Shown here: one piece after another, positions 1 through 9,575 of the stretch
How positions within the stretch are numbered: position 1 is the first letter of the stretch
Layout: every line of letters starts with the position of its first letter
From: Bacillus changyiensis
Lineage (GTDB): Bacteria; Bacillota; Bacilli; Bacillales; Bacillaceae
DNA: 64,000 bases
Direction: 5' to 3'
Assembly: GCF_027706145.1 (NCBI RefSeq)
Contig: NZ_JAQFWW010000002.1
Span: 372,001-436,000, forward strand
The notes under the pieces: generated by a model
The model's input: only the letters and a program-made list of their open reading frames with translations
Told to the model about the DNA's origin: nothing
Database searches by the model: none
Position numbers and translations under genes: made by a program

Positions 1-273
1 AAATCCCTCTAGCTTAAAACTGTCCCCCATGAGCGATGCTGTCATATAAAGTGTGATAGCATTGATTACAAATAAAAATAAACCTAGTGTTACAACTGTG
101 ACCGGTAATGTCAAAATGATAAGCACCGGCTTCACCAACACATTTAGTATAGACAAAATCAAACTTGCTGTAATAGCAGCCCAAATCCCGTCAATATAAA
201 CCGCATCAAAATAACCAGCAATAACAATTAATAATAAAGCATTAATAAAAACACTTGTTATCCATTTCATCAT
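1..273 (-). CDS. yvlD: YvlD family small membrane protein (3' end beyond window)
   Basis: The reading frame starts with ATG directly after the yvlC stop codon (TAG-ATG junction) and runs open off the left edge; about 91 codons are visible. The visible protein begins MMKWITSVFINALLL and contains three hydrophobic stretches separated by a short polar segment, including ILNVLVKPVLIILTLP, which matches what I know of YvlD/phage-holin-family-4 membrane proteins. Function is unknown; in B. subtilis it belongs to the SigW-dependent yvlABCD envelope-stress operon. The abutting stop/start implies translational coupling with yvlC. The C-terminus is not in the window. Confidence 0.85.
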   Translation of the reverse strand, partial: MMKWITSVFINALLLIVIAGYFDAVYIDGIWAAITASLILSILNVLVKPVLIILTLPVTVVTLGLFLFVINAITLYMTASLMGDSFKLEGF

Positions 274-471
274 CTATTTAGCGTCTCCTTCGTTTGGTAC
301 AACAAATATCCAGATGATATATATGAGGCCGACTGGTATCCCCGTTGAACAAATAAATAATATGACGGTAATGATTCGTAATAATGATGCATCCATATTT
401 AAATATTCAGCGAGTCCACCGACCACACCAGCGACCTTTCTATCTGTTTCTGATCGAAATAGTTTTTTCAT
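274..471 (-). CDS. yvlC: PspC-domain membrane protein YvlC
   Basis: 65 residues, almost entirely one PspC domain: an N-terminal RSETDRKVAGVVGGLAEYL segment typical of PspC (residues about 5-25) followed by a long hydrophobic region (residues 32-60). PspC proteins are inner-membrane partners of phage-shock/envelope-stress responses; in Bacillus the yvl operon is part of the SigW regulon. The start has a GGAGTGA Shine-Dalgarno 6-7 nt upstream. It lies 4 nt after yvlB and abuts yvlD, so the three are one transcription unit. Confidence 0.9.
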   Translation of the reverse strand: MKKLFRSETDRKVAGVVGGLAEYLNMDASLLRIITVILFICSTGIPVGLIYIIWIFVVPNEGDAK

Positions 472-475
472 GATA

Positions 476-1570
476 TCACTCCTGCGTATGATTTAAATGA
501 ATTGAGCCCGTCTTTGATTCTAGAAACACTGTCATTTGATGATCATGATTTTGATTGGCTTTTATATACATCTCTTTTTGAATGGTTTCATTTTTCTCTT
601 TTAATATTTCCGCATCTAAAAGGTTGTTTGTCAAAGAACCAAGATTACTTTTAAGTTCTGCCGTGACAGCACAGTTCAGCGGTACATTCAATTCAATGCT
701 GCCTGTGGTCGTTTTGACATAAGCTGAGCGACAGTGTGGATGATTGACAGTTGCAACAATATTTCCATTAAAACTTTGTAAATCAATCATCTCACAAGTT
801 CCTTTCAAGTCAATTAGACCGTTGATCGTTTCCGCCTCAATTTCACCACATTCAAGATCAGCCAATTTAATTTGGCCATTTGCTGTTTCAAGTGTAGCTT
901 TGTCAGCAGAAAGTCCAGCAAAAGATAAAACGCCATTGGTTGTCTTGGCAAACAGTTCTTTTACGTTTAAATGTTCCCCCCTAACAGGGCCATTAAACAG
1001 CTTGAAACGGATTTTACTATACTCTTTCTCAGGAATATAGATCACTAAATTTGTCTTCATCGTTTTTTTCTCTGTACGGACAGTAAATTTATCCCCGTCA
1101 ATACCGCAGTCAATATGCTGAAGAAATGCCTGCCTTGCTTCATCTTGATGATCCATTCGGTAAACTTTTGCCTGGCACTCAATCCTTATATCTGAATCAC
1201 TCCATGGTATAAGGTTAACACTGCCGTTTGCTAATTGAATATCAAGTGTTGAGAAATCCACATCTTTAAATTGAAAAATATGTTTAATATCAAACGATTG
1301 CCCAAAATTCAAATCTAAGTCAGCTTCTTTTACTTTTTTTACTGCTGTATCAATCCAATCAAACAGCTTCGAACCAATTGAAGGTTTTGCTTCTTGTTTC
1401 TTCTCACTGTAAAACTGATCTGAATCAAAAACATTCTCAGATAATGCTGTTACTTTCTGTTCTTTTTGTTTATGATCTGCGTCAAGTTTCTCTAGCAAAA
1501 TGAGTGCTTCTTTTGCTGACAGTTTACCTGTTTCAACGAGTTTTAAAATTCTTTCTTTTTCACTCATCAT
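476..1570 (-). CDS. yvlB: DUF4097/adhesin-like protein YvlB
   Basis: About 364 residues. The N-terminal 30 residues (SEKERILKLVETGKLSAKEALILLEKL) form the small helical SHOCT-like domain seen at the start of YvlB proteins; the C-terminal two thirds are a DUF4097 region with repeated short beta strands and many N/G turns (for example TTNGVLSFAGLSADKATLETANGQ split over residues 210-235), the signature of a right-handed beta structure. No signal peptide or membrane segment is visible, so it is probably cytoplasmic and works with the membrane proteins YvlC and YvlD. ATG at 1570 is chosen because GGAGG lies 7 nt upstream; TTG at 1573 and ATG at 1567 are also possible. Regulation: see the SigW-type promoter at 1806-1832. 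Confidence 0.88.
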   Translation of the reverse strand: MMSEKERILKLVETGKLSAKEALILLEKLDADHKQKEQKVTALSENVFDSDQFYSEKKQEAKPSIGSKLFDWIDTAVKKVKEADLDLNFGQSFDIKHIFQFKDVDFSTLDIQLANGSVNLIPWSDSDIRIECQAKVYRMDHQDEARQAFLQHIDCGIDGDKFTVRTEKKTMKTNLVIYIPEKEYSKIRFKLFNGPVRGEHLNVKELFAKTTNGVLSFAGLSADKATLETANGQIKLADLECGEIEAETINGLIDLKGTCEMIDLQSFNGNIVATVNHPHCRSAYVKTTTGSIELNVPLNCAVTAELKSNLGSLTNNLLDAEILKEKNETIQKEMYIKANQNHDHQMTVFLESKTGSIHLNHTQE

Positions 1571-1805
1571 CAAAACGCCTCCTTAAACTGAATCAGGACT
1601 TTTATCCTTTGTACCACGTTCCAGACTACAAAATATTAATCGGTTCATCAGTGATAAAGGGAATCATATCTGCAAGGTTGAACGCAAGCATGTTTCTTTG
1701 TTAGACGATCATCCGTTATAAAATACACAGCAATAGGCAAAATAACAGAAGTTAATATATGGCTACAAGTCATCTATCTCTCTCTCATAGACCTAATGAT
1801 TATTC
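1571..1805 (-). other. Long leader of the yvl operon; no intact yvlA
   Basis: B. subtilis has yvlA between the operon promoter and yvlB. Here that space has no convincing gene. On the minus strand a 42-codon frame (starting MTCSHILTSVILPIAVYFITD) and an overlapping second frame ending MIPFITDEPINIL are visible. They could be the frameshifted debris of a small membrane protein, or chance. No strong ribosome-binding site precedes the first frame. Confidence 0.4.
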
Positions 1806-1832
1806 TACGTATATCATAACCGTTTGGTTTCA
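1806..1832 (-). promoter_or_regulatory. SigW-type ECF promoter for yvlBCD
   Basis: On the minus strand TGAAAC (1827-1832) and CGTA (1806-1809) are separated by 17 nt. This matches the SigW consensus (TGAAAC, about 16-17 nt, CGTA). It lies about 235 nt upstream of yvlB. The yvl operon is a known SigW target in B. subtilis, so element and gene agree. Confidence 0.8.
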
Positions 1833-1956
1833 TCATCGGCCAAAAGACATGAGTCAATCTTCGCAAATTGATTTTTCTAGATTTTATGAATAGATTCTTT
1901 TTTTATAACCCTTTAAAATATGGGCAAGGGCTAGAAATAAAAAAAGGAGGCGCGTT

Positions 1957-2178
1957 ATGAGAGAATACCCGTTATCTGCTCCACAGCTTCTTGAACTGAT
2001 TGAGGAACAAAAAAGAGTGAATCAGGAAATTGTCAAGCGATTGGAAGCGGTTAATACCGCGCCTTCACTGATCGGTGAGATTCGCTACTTAAAAGTTCTG
2101 CTGAACAGCAGTAGCGTTCATATATTAAACAGTTTAACTGAAGTTACGAACCAAATCAGTAAGTATGAAGAGGAATAG
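1957..2178 (+). CDS. Small hypothetical protein, 73 aa
   Basis: Encoded on the plus strand, opposite to its neighbours, with a perfect ribosome-binding site (AAAGGAGGCG, 6-7 nt before ATG) and a bidirectional terminator just downstream. The protein is charged and predicted all-helical (SAPQLLELIEEQKRVNQEIVK at residues 7-27, then a second helix with leucine spacing), without membrane segment, cysteine or signal peptide. It could be a small coiled-coil protein. I do not recognise a family; coding status rests on the RBS, frame length and terminator. Confidence 0.7.
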   Translation: MREYPLSAPQLLELIEEQKRVNQEIVKRLEAVNTAPSLIGEIRYLKVLLNSSSVHILNSLTEVTNQISKYEEE

Positions 2179-2191
2179 ATCTCTTGTCATG

Positions 2192-2227
2192 AAAAAAACT
2201 GTCGGCATCAAGATGTCGACAGTTTTT
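2192..2227. terminator. Bidirectional terminator between uvrA and the 73-aa ORF
   Basis: Inverted repeat ACTGTCG (2198-2204) / CGACAGT (2217-2223) with an A-run before and a T-run after, so it can stop transcription from both sides. The last codons of uvrA form one arm. Confidence 0.8.
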
Positions 2228-5105
2228 CTGCTAAGGCAACGGCTTCTTCTTTTTCCTGAAGTCGTTTTTTCATTCTGATCCGATCACGCTCAATGATCGG
2301 TTTTAAATAATGTCCCGTGTAAGATCCTTCAACATTGATAACCTCTTCAGGCGCCCCGGTGGCAATAATTTTTCCGCCGTTATCCCCTCCTTCAGGACCT
2401 AAATCAATCAAATAATCGGCAGCCTTAATGATATCAAGGTTATGCTCGATCACAAGAACAGTATCACCGTTTTCAACCAGACGTTGAAGGACGGTCAACA
2501 GCCTTGCAATATCATCGACATGCAGTCCTGTTGTTGGTTCATCCAAGATATACAGCGATCTTCCCGTTGACCTCCTGTGTAGCTCTGATGCCAGTTTAAC
2601 ACGTTGGGCTTCACCACCAGAAAGGGTTGTAGCTGGCTGACCAAGCGTTATATAACCTAGTCCGACATCATAAAGGGTCTGTAGCTTCCGCTTTATTTTA
2701 GGAATATTTTCAAAAAACTGAACCGCATTCTCAACTGTCATTTCAAGCACATCGGCAATATTTTTACCTTTATACGTCACTTGAAGCGTTTCGCGGTTGT
2801 ACCGCTTCCCATGGCAAACTTCACAAGGTACATACACATCAGGTAGAAAATGCATCTCAATTTTGATGATACCATCACCACGGCAGGCTTCACAGCGACC
2901 GCCCTTCACATTAAAACTAAAGCGCCCTTTTTTGTAGCCTCTGACTTTGGCCTCATTTGTCTGCGCAAAAACGTCACGAATATCGTCAAACACACCTGTA
3001 TAAGTTGCTGGATTTGATCTTGGTGTTCTGCCGATCGGAGACTGATCAATATCAATAACCTTTTCAAGATGTTCAATGCCCTTGATCTGCTTGTATTCTC
3101 CAGGCTTTGTTTTAGCATTGTGCAATTTTTGTGCAAGGGTTTTATGCAAAATTTCATTGACAAGTGTACTTTTTCCTGAACCGGATACACCGGTTACAGC
3201 ATTAAACACACCAAGTGGAAATTTTACTGATGTATTTTTCAAGTTGTTTTCTTTTGCCCCTTTGACTTCGATAAAACGGCCGTCAGGCTTTCGTCTCTCG
3301 ATTGGAAGAGGAATAAATTTTTTCCCTGAGAGATATTGTCCAGTCAAAGATCTGTCATCATTCATGACTTCTTCAGGAGTTCCCGCAGAAATCACTTCCC
3401 CGCCGTGAACCCCTGCCCCAGGACCGATGTCGATTAAATAATCAGCAGCAAGCATCGTATCCTCATCATGTTCAACAACAATTAATGTATTACCGAGATC
3501 GCGCATGTTTTTCAATGTTTCAATCAGCCGATCATTATCACGTTGATGAAGACCAATTGACGGTTCATCAAGAATATAAAGCACCCCTGTCAATCTTGAA
3601 CCGATTTGTGTAGCAAGCCGGATACGTTGTGCCTCTCCACCTGAGAGTGTACCAGCTGCCCTGCTGAGTGTTAAATAATCTAGACCGACATTGTTTAAAA
3701 AGCCAAGCCGTTCTTCAATCTCCCGTAAAATTAAATGGGCAATCTTCAAATCCTTTTCAGAAAGTTGTAACGTGCGAAAAAACTGGAGCCCATCCGCCAC
3801 AGACATGTCTGTGATCTTTCCAACATGAAGACCGTTAATCAGCACAGCCAAAGACTCTTTTTTTAGGCGATATCCTTTACAAGTTGGACAAGTCTGGTTG
3901 GCCATATATTTTTCCATCTGTTCACGGATATAATCAGAACTTGTTTCTTTATAACGCCTTTCCATATTGCGAATGACACCTTCAAATTCAATATAACCTT
4001 CACGGATTTTCCCAAAATCATTTTCATATTTAAAGTAAATTTGTTCACCATCGCTACCATAAAGGACTTTATCAAGATGATGTTTTGGCAGATCTTTGAC
4101 TGGTACATCCATATCAATACCGTAATGACTGCAAACCGCTTCCAACAATTTCGGATAATATTGAGAGCTCTGGGGTTCCCAAGGCGCAATCGCATGCTCC
4201 TTGAGCGTTAGTTCAAGATTTGGGATCACAAGGTCCACATCAACTTCAAGTTTCGTTCCCAGACCATCACAGCTTGGACAAGCACCAAACGGACTATTAA
4301 AGGAAAACATTCTCGGTTCAAGTTCACCGATGGAAAAACCGCAATGTGGGCATGCATGATGTTCACTAAATAACAGCTCTTCTTGGCCTATTACATCAAT
4401 CATGACCCGGCCTTCGCCAAGACGTAAGGCGGTTTCAAGCGAATCTGTAAGGCGGGCGTTTACACCTTCCTTGACAACGATCCGGTCAATCACAACTTCG
4501 ATCGAGTGTTTTTTATTTTTTTCCAACGCAACATCTTCAGAAAGATCGTGCATTTCACCATTGATGCGGACTCGGACATACCCTTGTTTTCTGATCTGAT
4601 CCAACACTTTGACATGCGTTCCTTTTCGTCCTGAAACAACCGGAGCAAGAACTTGAATTTTTGTACGATCAGGGTATTCTAAAATACGGTCTGTCATCTG
4701 TTCAATCGTTTGTGAAGTAATTTCAATTCCGTGCACCGGGCAGACTGGTTTTCCAATCCTTGCGAATAACAGGCGGAGATAATCATATATTTCCGTGACA
4801 GTTCCGACAGTTGAACGAGGATTCCGGCTCGTCGTTTTTTGGTCAATACTGATCGCTGGAGAAAGACCTTCAATTGCATCTACATCGGGTTTGTCCATCT
4901 GGCCTAAAAACTGGCGGGCATAGGCAGACAGTGACTCAACATATCGCCTTTGCCCTTCAGCATATATGGTGTCAAATGCAAGAGAAGATTTCCCCGATCC
5001 AGAAAGACCTGTCAACACAACAAGTTGATCACGGGGAATTGTAACATCGATATTTTTCAGGTTATGGGCCCTTGCCCCTTTCACCTCAATTCGTTCCATT
5101 GCCAT
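2208..5105 (-). CDS. uvrA: Excinuclease ABC subunit A
   Basis: 965 residues, the usual UvrA length. It is the ATPase of nucleotide excision repair that finds DNA damage and loads UvrB. Two ABC modules are visible: Walker A GLSGSGKS at residues 33-40 and GVSGSGKST in the second half; two [10 protein letters not shown] signature motifs with [10 protein letters not shown] and [10 protein letters not shown] Walker B regions; and zinc-finger cysteines CPHCG...CPSCDG and CEACRGDG...CEVCHG. The start [19 protein letters not shown] is the canonical UvrA N-terminus. It follows uvrB by 7 nt, so both are expressed from the SOS-controlled uvrB promoter. Confidence 0.98.
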   Translation of the reverse strand: MAMERIEVKGARAHNLKNIDVTIPRDQLVVLTGLSGSGKSSLAFDTIYAEGQRRYVESLSAYARQFLGQMDKPDVDAIEGLSPAISIDQKTTSRNPRSTVGTVTEIYDYLRLLFARIGKPVCPVHGIEITSQTIEQMTDRILEYPDRTKIQVLAPVVSGRKGTHVKVLDQIRKQGYVRVRINGEMHDLSEDVALEKNKKHSIEVVIDRIVVKEGVNARLTDSLETALRLGEGRVMIDVIGQEELLFSEHHACPHCGFSIGELEPRMFSFNSPFGACPSCDGLGTKLEVDVDLVIPNLELTLKEHAIAPWEPQSSQYYPKLLEAVCSHYGIDMDVPVKDLPKHHLDKVLYGSDGEQIYFKYENDFGKIREGYIEFEGVIRNMERRYKETSSDYIREQMEKYMANQTCPTCKGYRLKKESLAVLINGLHVGKITDMSVADGLQFFRTLQLSEKDLKIAHLILREIEERLGFLNNVGLDYLTLSRAAGTLSGGEAQRIRLATQIGSRLTGVLYILDEPSIGLHQRDNDRLIETLKNMRDLGNTLIVVEHDEDTMLAADYLIDIGPGAGVHGGEVISAGTPEEVMNDDRSLTGQYLSGKKFIPLPIERRKPDGRFIEVKGAKENNLKNTSVKFPLGVFNAVTGVSGSGKSTLVNEILHKTLAQKLHNAKTKPGEYKQIKGIEHLEKVIDIDQSPIGRTPRSNPATYTGVFDDIRDVFAQTNEAKVRGYKKGRFSFNVKGGRCEACRGDGIIKIEMHFLPDVYVPCEVCHGKRYNRETLQVTYKGKNIADVLEMTVENAVQFFENIPKIKRKLQTLYDVGLGYITLGQPATTLSGGEAQRVKLASELHRRSTGRSLYILDEPTTGLHVDDIARLLTVLQRLVENGDTVLVIEHNLDIIKAADYLIDLGPEGGDNGGKIIATGAPEEVINVEGSYTGHYLKPIIERDRIRMKKRLQEKEEAVALAEKLSTS

Positions 5106-5112
5106 CGTCCAT

Positions 5113-7098
5113 TCATCCTTCCGATTTTAGCTCTAACAGTAAGTCGCGAAGCTCTGCAGCGCGTTCAAAGTCAAGCGCTTTTGCCGCTTCCTTCATATCG
5201 TGTTCCATCTGAGCAATGACTTTGTCGCGCTCTTTCTTTGTCAATTTTGAAAGTTTCGGTTCTACTTTTGCTTTGTATTCTTCTTGATCCTCAGCCACAT
5301 GCGTTGCCCGGATGACATCACGGATCTTCTTATTAATGGTTTGTGGTGTAATGCCGTGTTTTTGGTTAAACTCTTCTTGTTGCTCGCGTCTGCGCTTCGT
5401 TTCATTGATCGCAATTTCCATCGAGTTTGTGATTTTGTCCGCATACATGATGACCCGTCCCTCAGCATTTCTGGCAGCCCGTCCGATTGTTTGAATTAAA
5501 GACCGCTCAGAGCGGAGAAAACCTTCTTTATCAGCATCCAAAATCGCGACAAGTGAAACTTCAGGAATGTCCAATCCCTCTCTTAACAGGTTGATACCAA
5601 TGAGAACATCATGCTTGCCAAGGCGCAAGTCACGGATGATCTCAATACGTTCAAGCGTCTTAATCTCAGAATGCAAATATGTGACTTTAATGCCGATTTC
5701 CTTTAAATAATCTGTCAAATCTTCGGACATTTTTTTCGTCAAAGTGGTCACAAGTACCCGTTCATTCCGTTCGATTCTTTGCCTAATTTCACCGATCAGG
5801 TCATCGATTTGCCCTTCAATCGGTCTGACATCAATCAGCGGATCAAGCAACCCTGTCGGACGGATGATCTGTTCAACCATTTCAGGAGTATGATCAAGTT
5901 CATATGCACCAGGTGTTGCTGATACATAGACAATGTTATGAATATGTCTTTCAAACTCTTCAAACCTGAGCGGACGGTTGTCTAAAGCAGAAGGCAGTCT
6001 GAACCCGTGATCGACAAGCACTTGTTTTCTTGCTTGGTCGCCATTATACATACCTCTGACCTGCGGGATGGTAACATGTGACTCATCAATGACAATCAAG
6101 AAATCATCGGGAAAATAATCGAGCAACGTATATGGAGTTGAGCCTGCCGGACGAAGCGTTAAATGTCTTGAATAGTTTTCAATTCCCGAACAAAAACCCA
6201 TTTCACGCATCATTTCCAGATCATATCTCGTCCTTTGCTCCAAACGCTGTGCTTCAAGAAGTTTGCCTTCTTCATGTAAAATCTTAAGCCGTTCTTCAAG
6301 TTCGGCCTCGATATTGGTAATCGCTTTTCTCATCTTTTCTTCTCGGGTGACGAAGTGGGAAGCTGGATAAATCGCAACATGATCACGGTCTCCCAAAATT
6401 TCGCCTGTCAGTGCATCCACTTCCCTGATCCGTTCAATTTCATCCCCGAAAAGCTCCACTCGAATACAGTGCTCATCTCTTGAAGCTGGAAAAATTTCAA
6501 CGACATCTCCACGCACTCTAAATGTACCGCGCTGAAAATCAATGTCATTACGAGCATATTGGATATCGACGAGTTTTCTAAGAAGCTCATTTCGATCAAT
6601 TTCCATTTCAGTTCTTAGTGAAAGCACCAATTCTTTGTATTCCTCAGGGGAACCTAAACCGTAAATACAAGAAACACTCGCCACAATAATGACATCTTTA
6701 CGTTCAAAAAGAGCCGATGTGGCCGAGTGCCTCAGTTTATCTATCTCATCATTAATGCTAGCGTCTTTTTCAATAAACGTATCCGTCTGGGGAACATATG
6801 CCTCCGGCTGATAATAATCATAATAAGAGACAAAATACTCAACTGCGTTATGAGGAAAAAACTCTTTAAACTCACTGTACAGCTGTCCTGCTAACGTTTT
6901 GTTATGGGCAATGACGAGCGTTGGTTTATGAACCTCTTTCATTACATTAGAGATCGTAAATGTTTTTCCCGTACCAGTTGCACCCAAAAGCGTTTGATGT
7001 TTTCTTCCTTCATGAATACCTTTGACAAGCTGTTCAATCGCTTTTGGCTGGTCTCCTTGGGGCTGATAATTTGAAACTAATTCAAAACGGTCCTTCAC
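5113..7098 (-). CDS. uvrB: Excinuclease ABC subunit B
   Basis: 661 residues. UvrB is the helicase-like damage-verification subunit of nucleotide excision repair, handed to DNA by UvrA and then binding UvrC. Visible features: Walker A GATGTGKT (about residues 39-46), the beta-hairpin region [12 protein letters not shown] that clamps DNA (about 92-103), helicase motif IDESH, motif [11 protein letters not shown], and a C-terminal UVR motif ([18 protein letters not shown]) for UvrC contact. GTG start with AGGAGGC-like RBS upstream. A LexA box lies 67 nt upstream of the start. uvrA follows after 7 nt. Confidence 0.98.
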   Translation of the reverse strand: MKDRFELVSNYQPQGDQPKAIEQLVKGIHEGRKHQTLLGATGTGKTFTISNVMKEVHKPTLVIAHNKTLAGQLYSEFKEFFPHNAVEYFVSYYDYYQPEAYVPQTDTFIEKDASINDEIDKLRHSATSALFERKDVIIVASVSCIYGLGSPEEYKELVLSLRTEMEIDRNELLRKLVDIQYARNDIDFQRGTFRVRGDVVEIFPASRDEHCIRVELFGDEIERIREVDALTGEILGDRDHVAIYPASHFVTREEKMRKAITNIEAELEERLKILHEEGKLLEAQRLEQRTRYDLEMMREMGFCSGIENYSRHLTLRPAGSTPYTLLDYFPDDFLIVIDESHVTIPQVRGMYNGDQARKQVLVDHGFRLPSALDNRPLRFEEFERHIHNIVYVSATPGAYELDHTPEMVEQIIRPTGLLDPLIDVRPIEGQIDDLIGEIRQRIERNERVLVTTLTKKMSEDLTDYLKEIGIKVTYLHSEIKTLERIEIIRDLRLGKHDVLIGINLLREGLDIPEVSLVAILDADKEGFLRSERSLIQTIGRAARNAEGRVIMYADKITNSMEIAINETKRRREQQEEFNQKHGITPQTINKKIRDVIRATHVAEDQEEYKAKVEPKLSKLTKKERDKVIAQMEHDMKEAAKALDFERAAELRDLLLELKSEG

Positions 7099-7164
7099 AA
7101 AAAAGCCTCCGTTTCTTTACCAATTCATTTGTTTTCTTATTTTAACACAATCGCACAAAAAATA

Positions 7165-7178
7165 CGAACTAAAGTTCG
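7165..7178. promoter_or_regulatory. LexA (DinR) SOS box of uvrBA
   Basis: CGAACTAAAGTTCG is a perfect match to the Bacillus LexA/DinR consensus CGAAC-N4-GTTCG. It sits 67-80 nt upstream of the uvrB start, immediately upstream of an AT-rich stretch with a TAAAAT -10-like hexamer. Confidence 0.93.
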
Positions 7179-7198
7179 GTTTTCTTGAAAATATATTG

Positions 7199-7230
7199 AA
7201 AAAACCCCTCCTTTTATCCAAAGCAGGGGT
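7199..7230 (-). terminator. Putative terminator after csbA
   Basis: ACCCCT (7204-7209) pairs with AGGGGT (7225-7230) around a 15-nt loop and on the minus strand is followed by a run of T. The stem is only 6 bp, so some read-through from csbA into uvrBA is likely; in B. subtilis csbA and uvrB are linked. Confidence 0.5.
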
Positions 7231-7245
7231 ATAACAAACATTTTT

Positions 7246-7476
7246 CTATAACTCTTTCCTTTCACCTGCTCTTTTTGCGGCATACAGTGCTCCTGTCACA
7301 AGCGATACAACATCCAGTCCCACAATAAAATAAGTTTGCGTATACCCTTTTAAATAAGACGCAAATAATAATGCAGCAGTAAGTGCAATGCCAACATAAT
7401 GGTTATAAGTCACTCTTGTAAAAAACATCACAAGTAAGAAAGGAAAAATTAGTGCAAAAACGGCTTTTGTAAACAC
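7246..7476 (-). CDS. csbA: Small membrane protein CsbA
   Basis: 76 residues, the same length as B. subtilis CsbA, almost entirely hydrophobic with about two to three membrane segments (FALIFPFLLVMFFTRVTY; YVGIALTAALLFASYLKG; YFIVGLDVVSLVTGALY). Function unknown; in B. subtilis it is a SigB general-stress gene. The longer frame beginning at 7491 starts inside the ribosome-binding site (GAGGGGGG), so the GTG at 7476, giving MFTKAVFA, is taken as start. A SigA-like promoter lies upstream; I did not find a clear SigB promoter. Confidence 0.88.
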   Translation of the reverse strand: MFTKAVFALIFPFLLVMFFTRVTYNHYVGIALTAALLFASYLKGYTQTYFIVGLDVVSLVTGALYAAKRAGERKEL

Positions 7477-7508
7477 AAAAACCCCCCTCACGTTTCTGTT
7501 CTTACTTG

Positions 7509-7537
7509 ATTATATTAAAGAACAAAGAAACGGACAA
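7509..7537 (-). promoter_or_regulatory. SigA-type promoter of csbA
   Basis: TTGTCC (7532-7537) - 17 nt - TATAAT (7509-7514) on the minus strand, 33 nt upstream of the csbA start. Confidence 0.65.
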
Positions 7538-7652
7538 ATTTTATTTTTCCCAGAATTAAGATAGATTATTCTTAATCTGAGTTGTTTAAAAGCGAAAAAC
7601 AACGACACGGTAGCAACAAACGGGTAGGAAAATAATGGCAAAATATCTCATT

Positions 7653-7692
7653 GGTCTCACCAATTGGGCTCCAACTTAAATAAAGTGAGACC
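7653..7692. repeat. Unexplained inverted repeat in the csbA-minJ gap
   Basis: In the 368-nt gene-free stretch 7477-7844, GGTCTCAC (7653-7660) and GTGAGACC (7685-7692) form a perfect 8-bp inverted repeat with a 24-nt loop and no T-run. No ORF with an RBS was seen here. It could be an operator half-site pair or RNA structure. Confidence 0.4.
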
Positions 7693-7806
7693 TGACATTT
7701 TAATCAGAAAAGGACCCGTATAAAATATACTATTTACCCATATAATTCATAGAGCCTTTTGAAAAACAAAGATATGAAATGAATGAGTTTCACATGATCA
7801 TGCAAC

Positions 7807-7842
7807 TAAAAAGAGGCCGGATTGATCATGATCCGACCTCTT
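7807..7842 (-). terminator. Terminator of minJ
   Basis: AAGAGGCCGG (7811-7820) pairs with CCGACCTCTT (7833-7842) with one wobble; on the minus strand the hairpin is followed by TTTT. It begins 3 nt after the minJ stop. Confidence 0.8.
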
Positions 7843-7844
7843 GC

Positions 7845-9053
7845 CTAAGGTGTTTCTGTGGATGCAGCTACCTCAGAATCATCATATTCCACTTGTTCTT
7901 CCACGAACAAAATTCCTAGTTCGTGATGTTCGCCTTCGTAAGAAGCCCTTTGTTCAAAACGTACTTGCTGATTCAAACCAATGATTTCAAGTTTAAAAAA
8001 GGCGCGATTTTTTTGCAATGCTTCGTAAAAATCGGTTGTATTTTTCACTTCACACCCATTGACTTTTGTAATAATTTCACCAATCTGCAATCCGAGATCC
8101 GCTGCTGGCGTGTTCGGAATAATCCCGAGAACCATCAATCCTTGATCTCTTTTCGAAAAATAGAAAGGTGCGGAGTTGTCGTTCACTCGCTGCTTCCATG
8201 AAATAAAAAACCTACCTATGATAGCCATTCCAGGTACTACCATAGTGAGCGGTGACCACCAGATACCGGCTGTAGCAATAAGCAGAGTGAAAATTCCAAG
8301 AATGCTTATGCGCCGTCCTGTCACCTTAATACTCTCTATCGGCAAGGAACCTTGCACTCTTTGATGAAATCCGAAGAAATACGGAATCCATAATAATTGA
8401 AATGTATCGCTATGAATCGGCAGAACAGGCCACCAAGATACAGAAGATTCAATCGCATGTCCAGGTATGAGGATAAACAACGGCAGTAACCATACACGAC
8501 GAGCAATTTGTTGTCCAATAGGTTGTCCTCTCTTACTTGTTACAATTGCCGGAGACGTCTTAATGTGTGCCGTTTTATAAATCAATATCCCTTCAGCTGT
8601 TAAAAGTAAGCCAAGCAAAATAGCTAGTGCAGACCAACTAACATAAGACATTTGCGGAAGAGCAAAAGCTGTTTCTGATCCAAATGTCATGAGACAAAAA
8701 CCTAGAACCATGCTCAACCCAAGTGTATATGCTGAAGAAAGTAAACTTTGTCTACATGTTAAAGCGGCAATTGCAGTTAATATCGCTATAATTAGCAACA
8801 TTGTAAACGGAACAATCAGCCCTATGCCAAATGAGACGAGCGAGAGTAAGATCCCTGGCAAAATCCCTTTTGAATATGTAAATTTTAATTCATCATATAC
8901 ATCCTCAATCCGTGTTTGGAAGGTTTTTCTTTCGCGTTTAACCCGAGCATAACCGTATAGAAGACTCATAGCGATCATTAGATAGAAAAGCGGATGCAAA
9001 AAAAATATTCCCACACCCTTTAAAAGTTCAATTAAGCTATCTTCAACAGACAA
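7845..9053 (-). CDS. minJ: Cell-division topological factor MinJ
   Basis: About 402 residues. MinJ is a polytopic membrane protein bridging DivIVA and MinD at poles and septa; in B. subtilis it is also needed for swarming. About seven hydrophobic segments occupy residues 10-285, followed by a cytoplasmic PDZ domain near the C-terminus (VLGIIPNTPAADLGLQIGE...ITKVNG, about residues 305-375) and an acidic tail. The TTG at 9053 is chosen because GGCGGTGA lies 8 nt before it and the resulting MSVEDSLIELLKG start resembles B. subtilis; GTG at 9065 would overlap the RBS. It lies downstream of swrA. Confidence 0.9.
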   Translation of the reverse strand: MSVEDSLIELLKGVGIFFLHPLFYLMIAMSLLYGYARVKRERKTFQTRIEDVYDELKFTYSKGILPGILLSLVSFGIGLIVPFTMLLIIAILTAIAALTCRQSLLSSAYTLGLSMVLGFCLMTFGSETAFALPQMSYVSWSALAILLGLLLTAEGILIYKTAHIKTSPAIVTSKRGQPIGQQIARRVWLLPLFILIPGHAIESSVSWWPVLPIHSDTFQLLWIPYFFGFHQRVQGSLPIESIKVTGRRISILGIFTLLIATAGIWWSPLTMVVPGMAIIGRFFISWKQRVNDNSAPFYFSKRDQGLMVLGIIPNTPAADLGLQIGEIITKVNGCEVKNTTDFYEALQKNRAFFKLEIIGLNQQVRFEQRASYEGEHHELGILFVEEQVEYDDSEVAASTETP

Positions 9054-9221
9054 GGAAACGTTCACCGCCTTTTAAAAACTGCCGGCAAACGACAGTCACT
9101 TTTTGGTCGTTTAGAAAAACGGCTTTGTCTAAAAGCGTTAAATTCACGATTTAGACAAAGCAATCACTTTTAATACTATTTTAACAAATAAAAAATAGCT
9201 TTGGTATAACAAATAATTGGT

Positions 9222-9575
9222 TTATTTTTCCTGACTCATCCAAAGTGTCACATTTGACAGAGAAAAGTCCTTTAAATAATGATTCATCTCAACATTTAAA
9301 ATATCTCCTATCAACTGCATTGACCGTTTAATATCTGTTAAATTAATGCCTAAGCGTTTGTGATTGTCCATTAAGTAATTGAAATAAAGATCTGCGCACT
9401 CCTCATCAATGTCATCGACACTCTCCACTGAAGTGTAGTTCACGAGATATCTGCTGAACAACATCAGCAACCCTACTGCCTTTGTAGCGGAAAACGTAAC
9501 GTCTTGTGATCGAACTTTTAACTGCTCCACTAATTCATAGTATTTTTTCTCTCTCACAATACTTGCCCTTTTCAA
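9222..9575 (-). CDS. swrA: Swarming motility master activator SwrA
   Basis: 117 residues, full length and uninterrupted, with the N-terminus MKRASIVREKKYYELVEQL and the C-terminus LKDFSLSNVTLWMSQEK of SwrA. SwrA acts with DegU to activate the fla/che operon and promote swarming. TTG start at 9575 with GGAGGT 6-7 nt upstream. In B. subtilis laboratory strains an A8 tract early in the gene is expanded to A9 and inactivates it. Here the equivalent Glu codon is GAG, so the tract is six A. The gene therefore looks functional and less prone to slippage. degS-degU lie 31 kb away in the same window. Confidence 0.95.
   Translation of the reverse strand: MKRASIVREKKYYELVEQLKVRSQDVTFSATKAVGLLMLFSRYLVNYTSVESVDDIDEECADLYFNYLMDNHKRLGINLTDIKRSMQLIGDILNVEMNHYLKDFSLSNVTLWMSQEK

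Noticed and set aside
7492-7600. SigB promoter for csbA
   Set aside because: No GTTTAA-N12-15-GGGTAT match upstream of csbA, although csbA is a SigB gene in B. subtilis; only the SigA-like element was clear.
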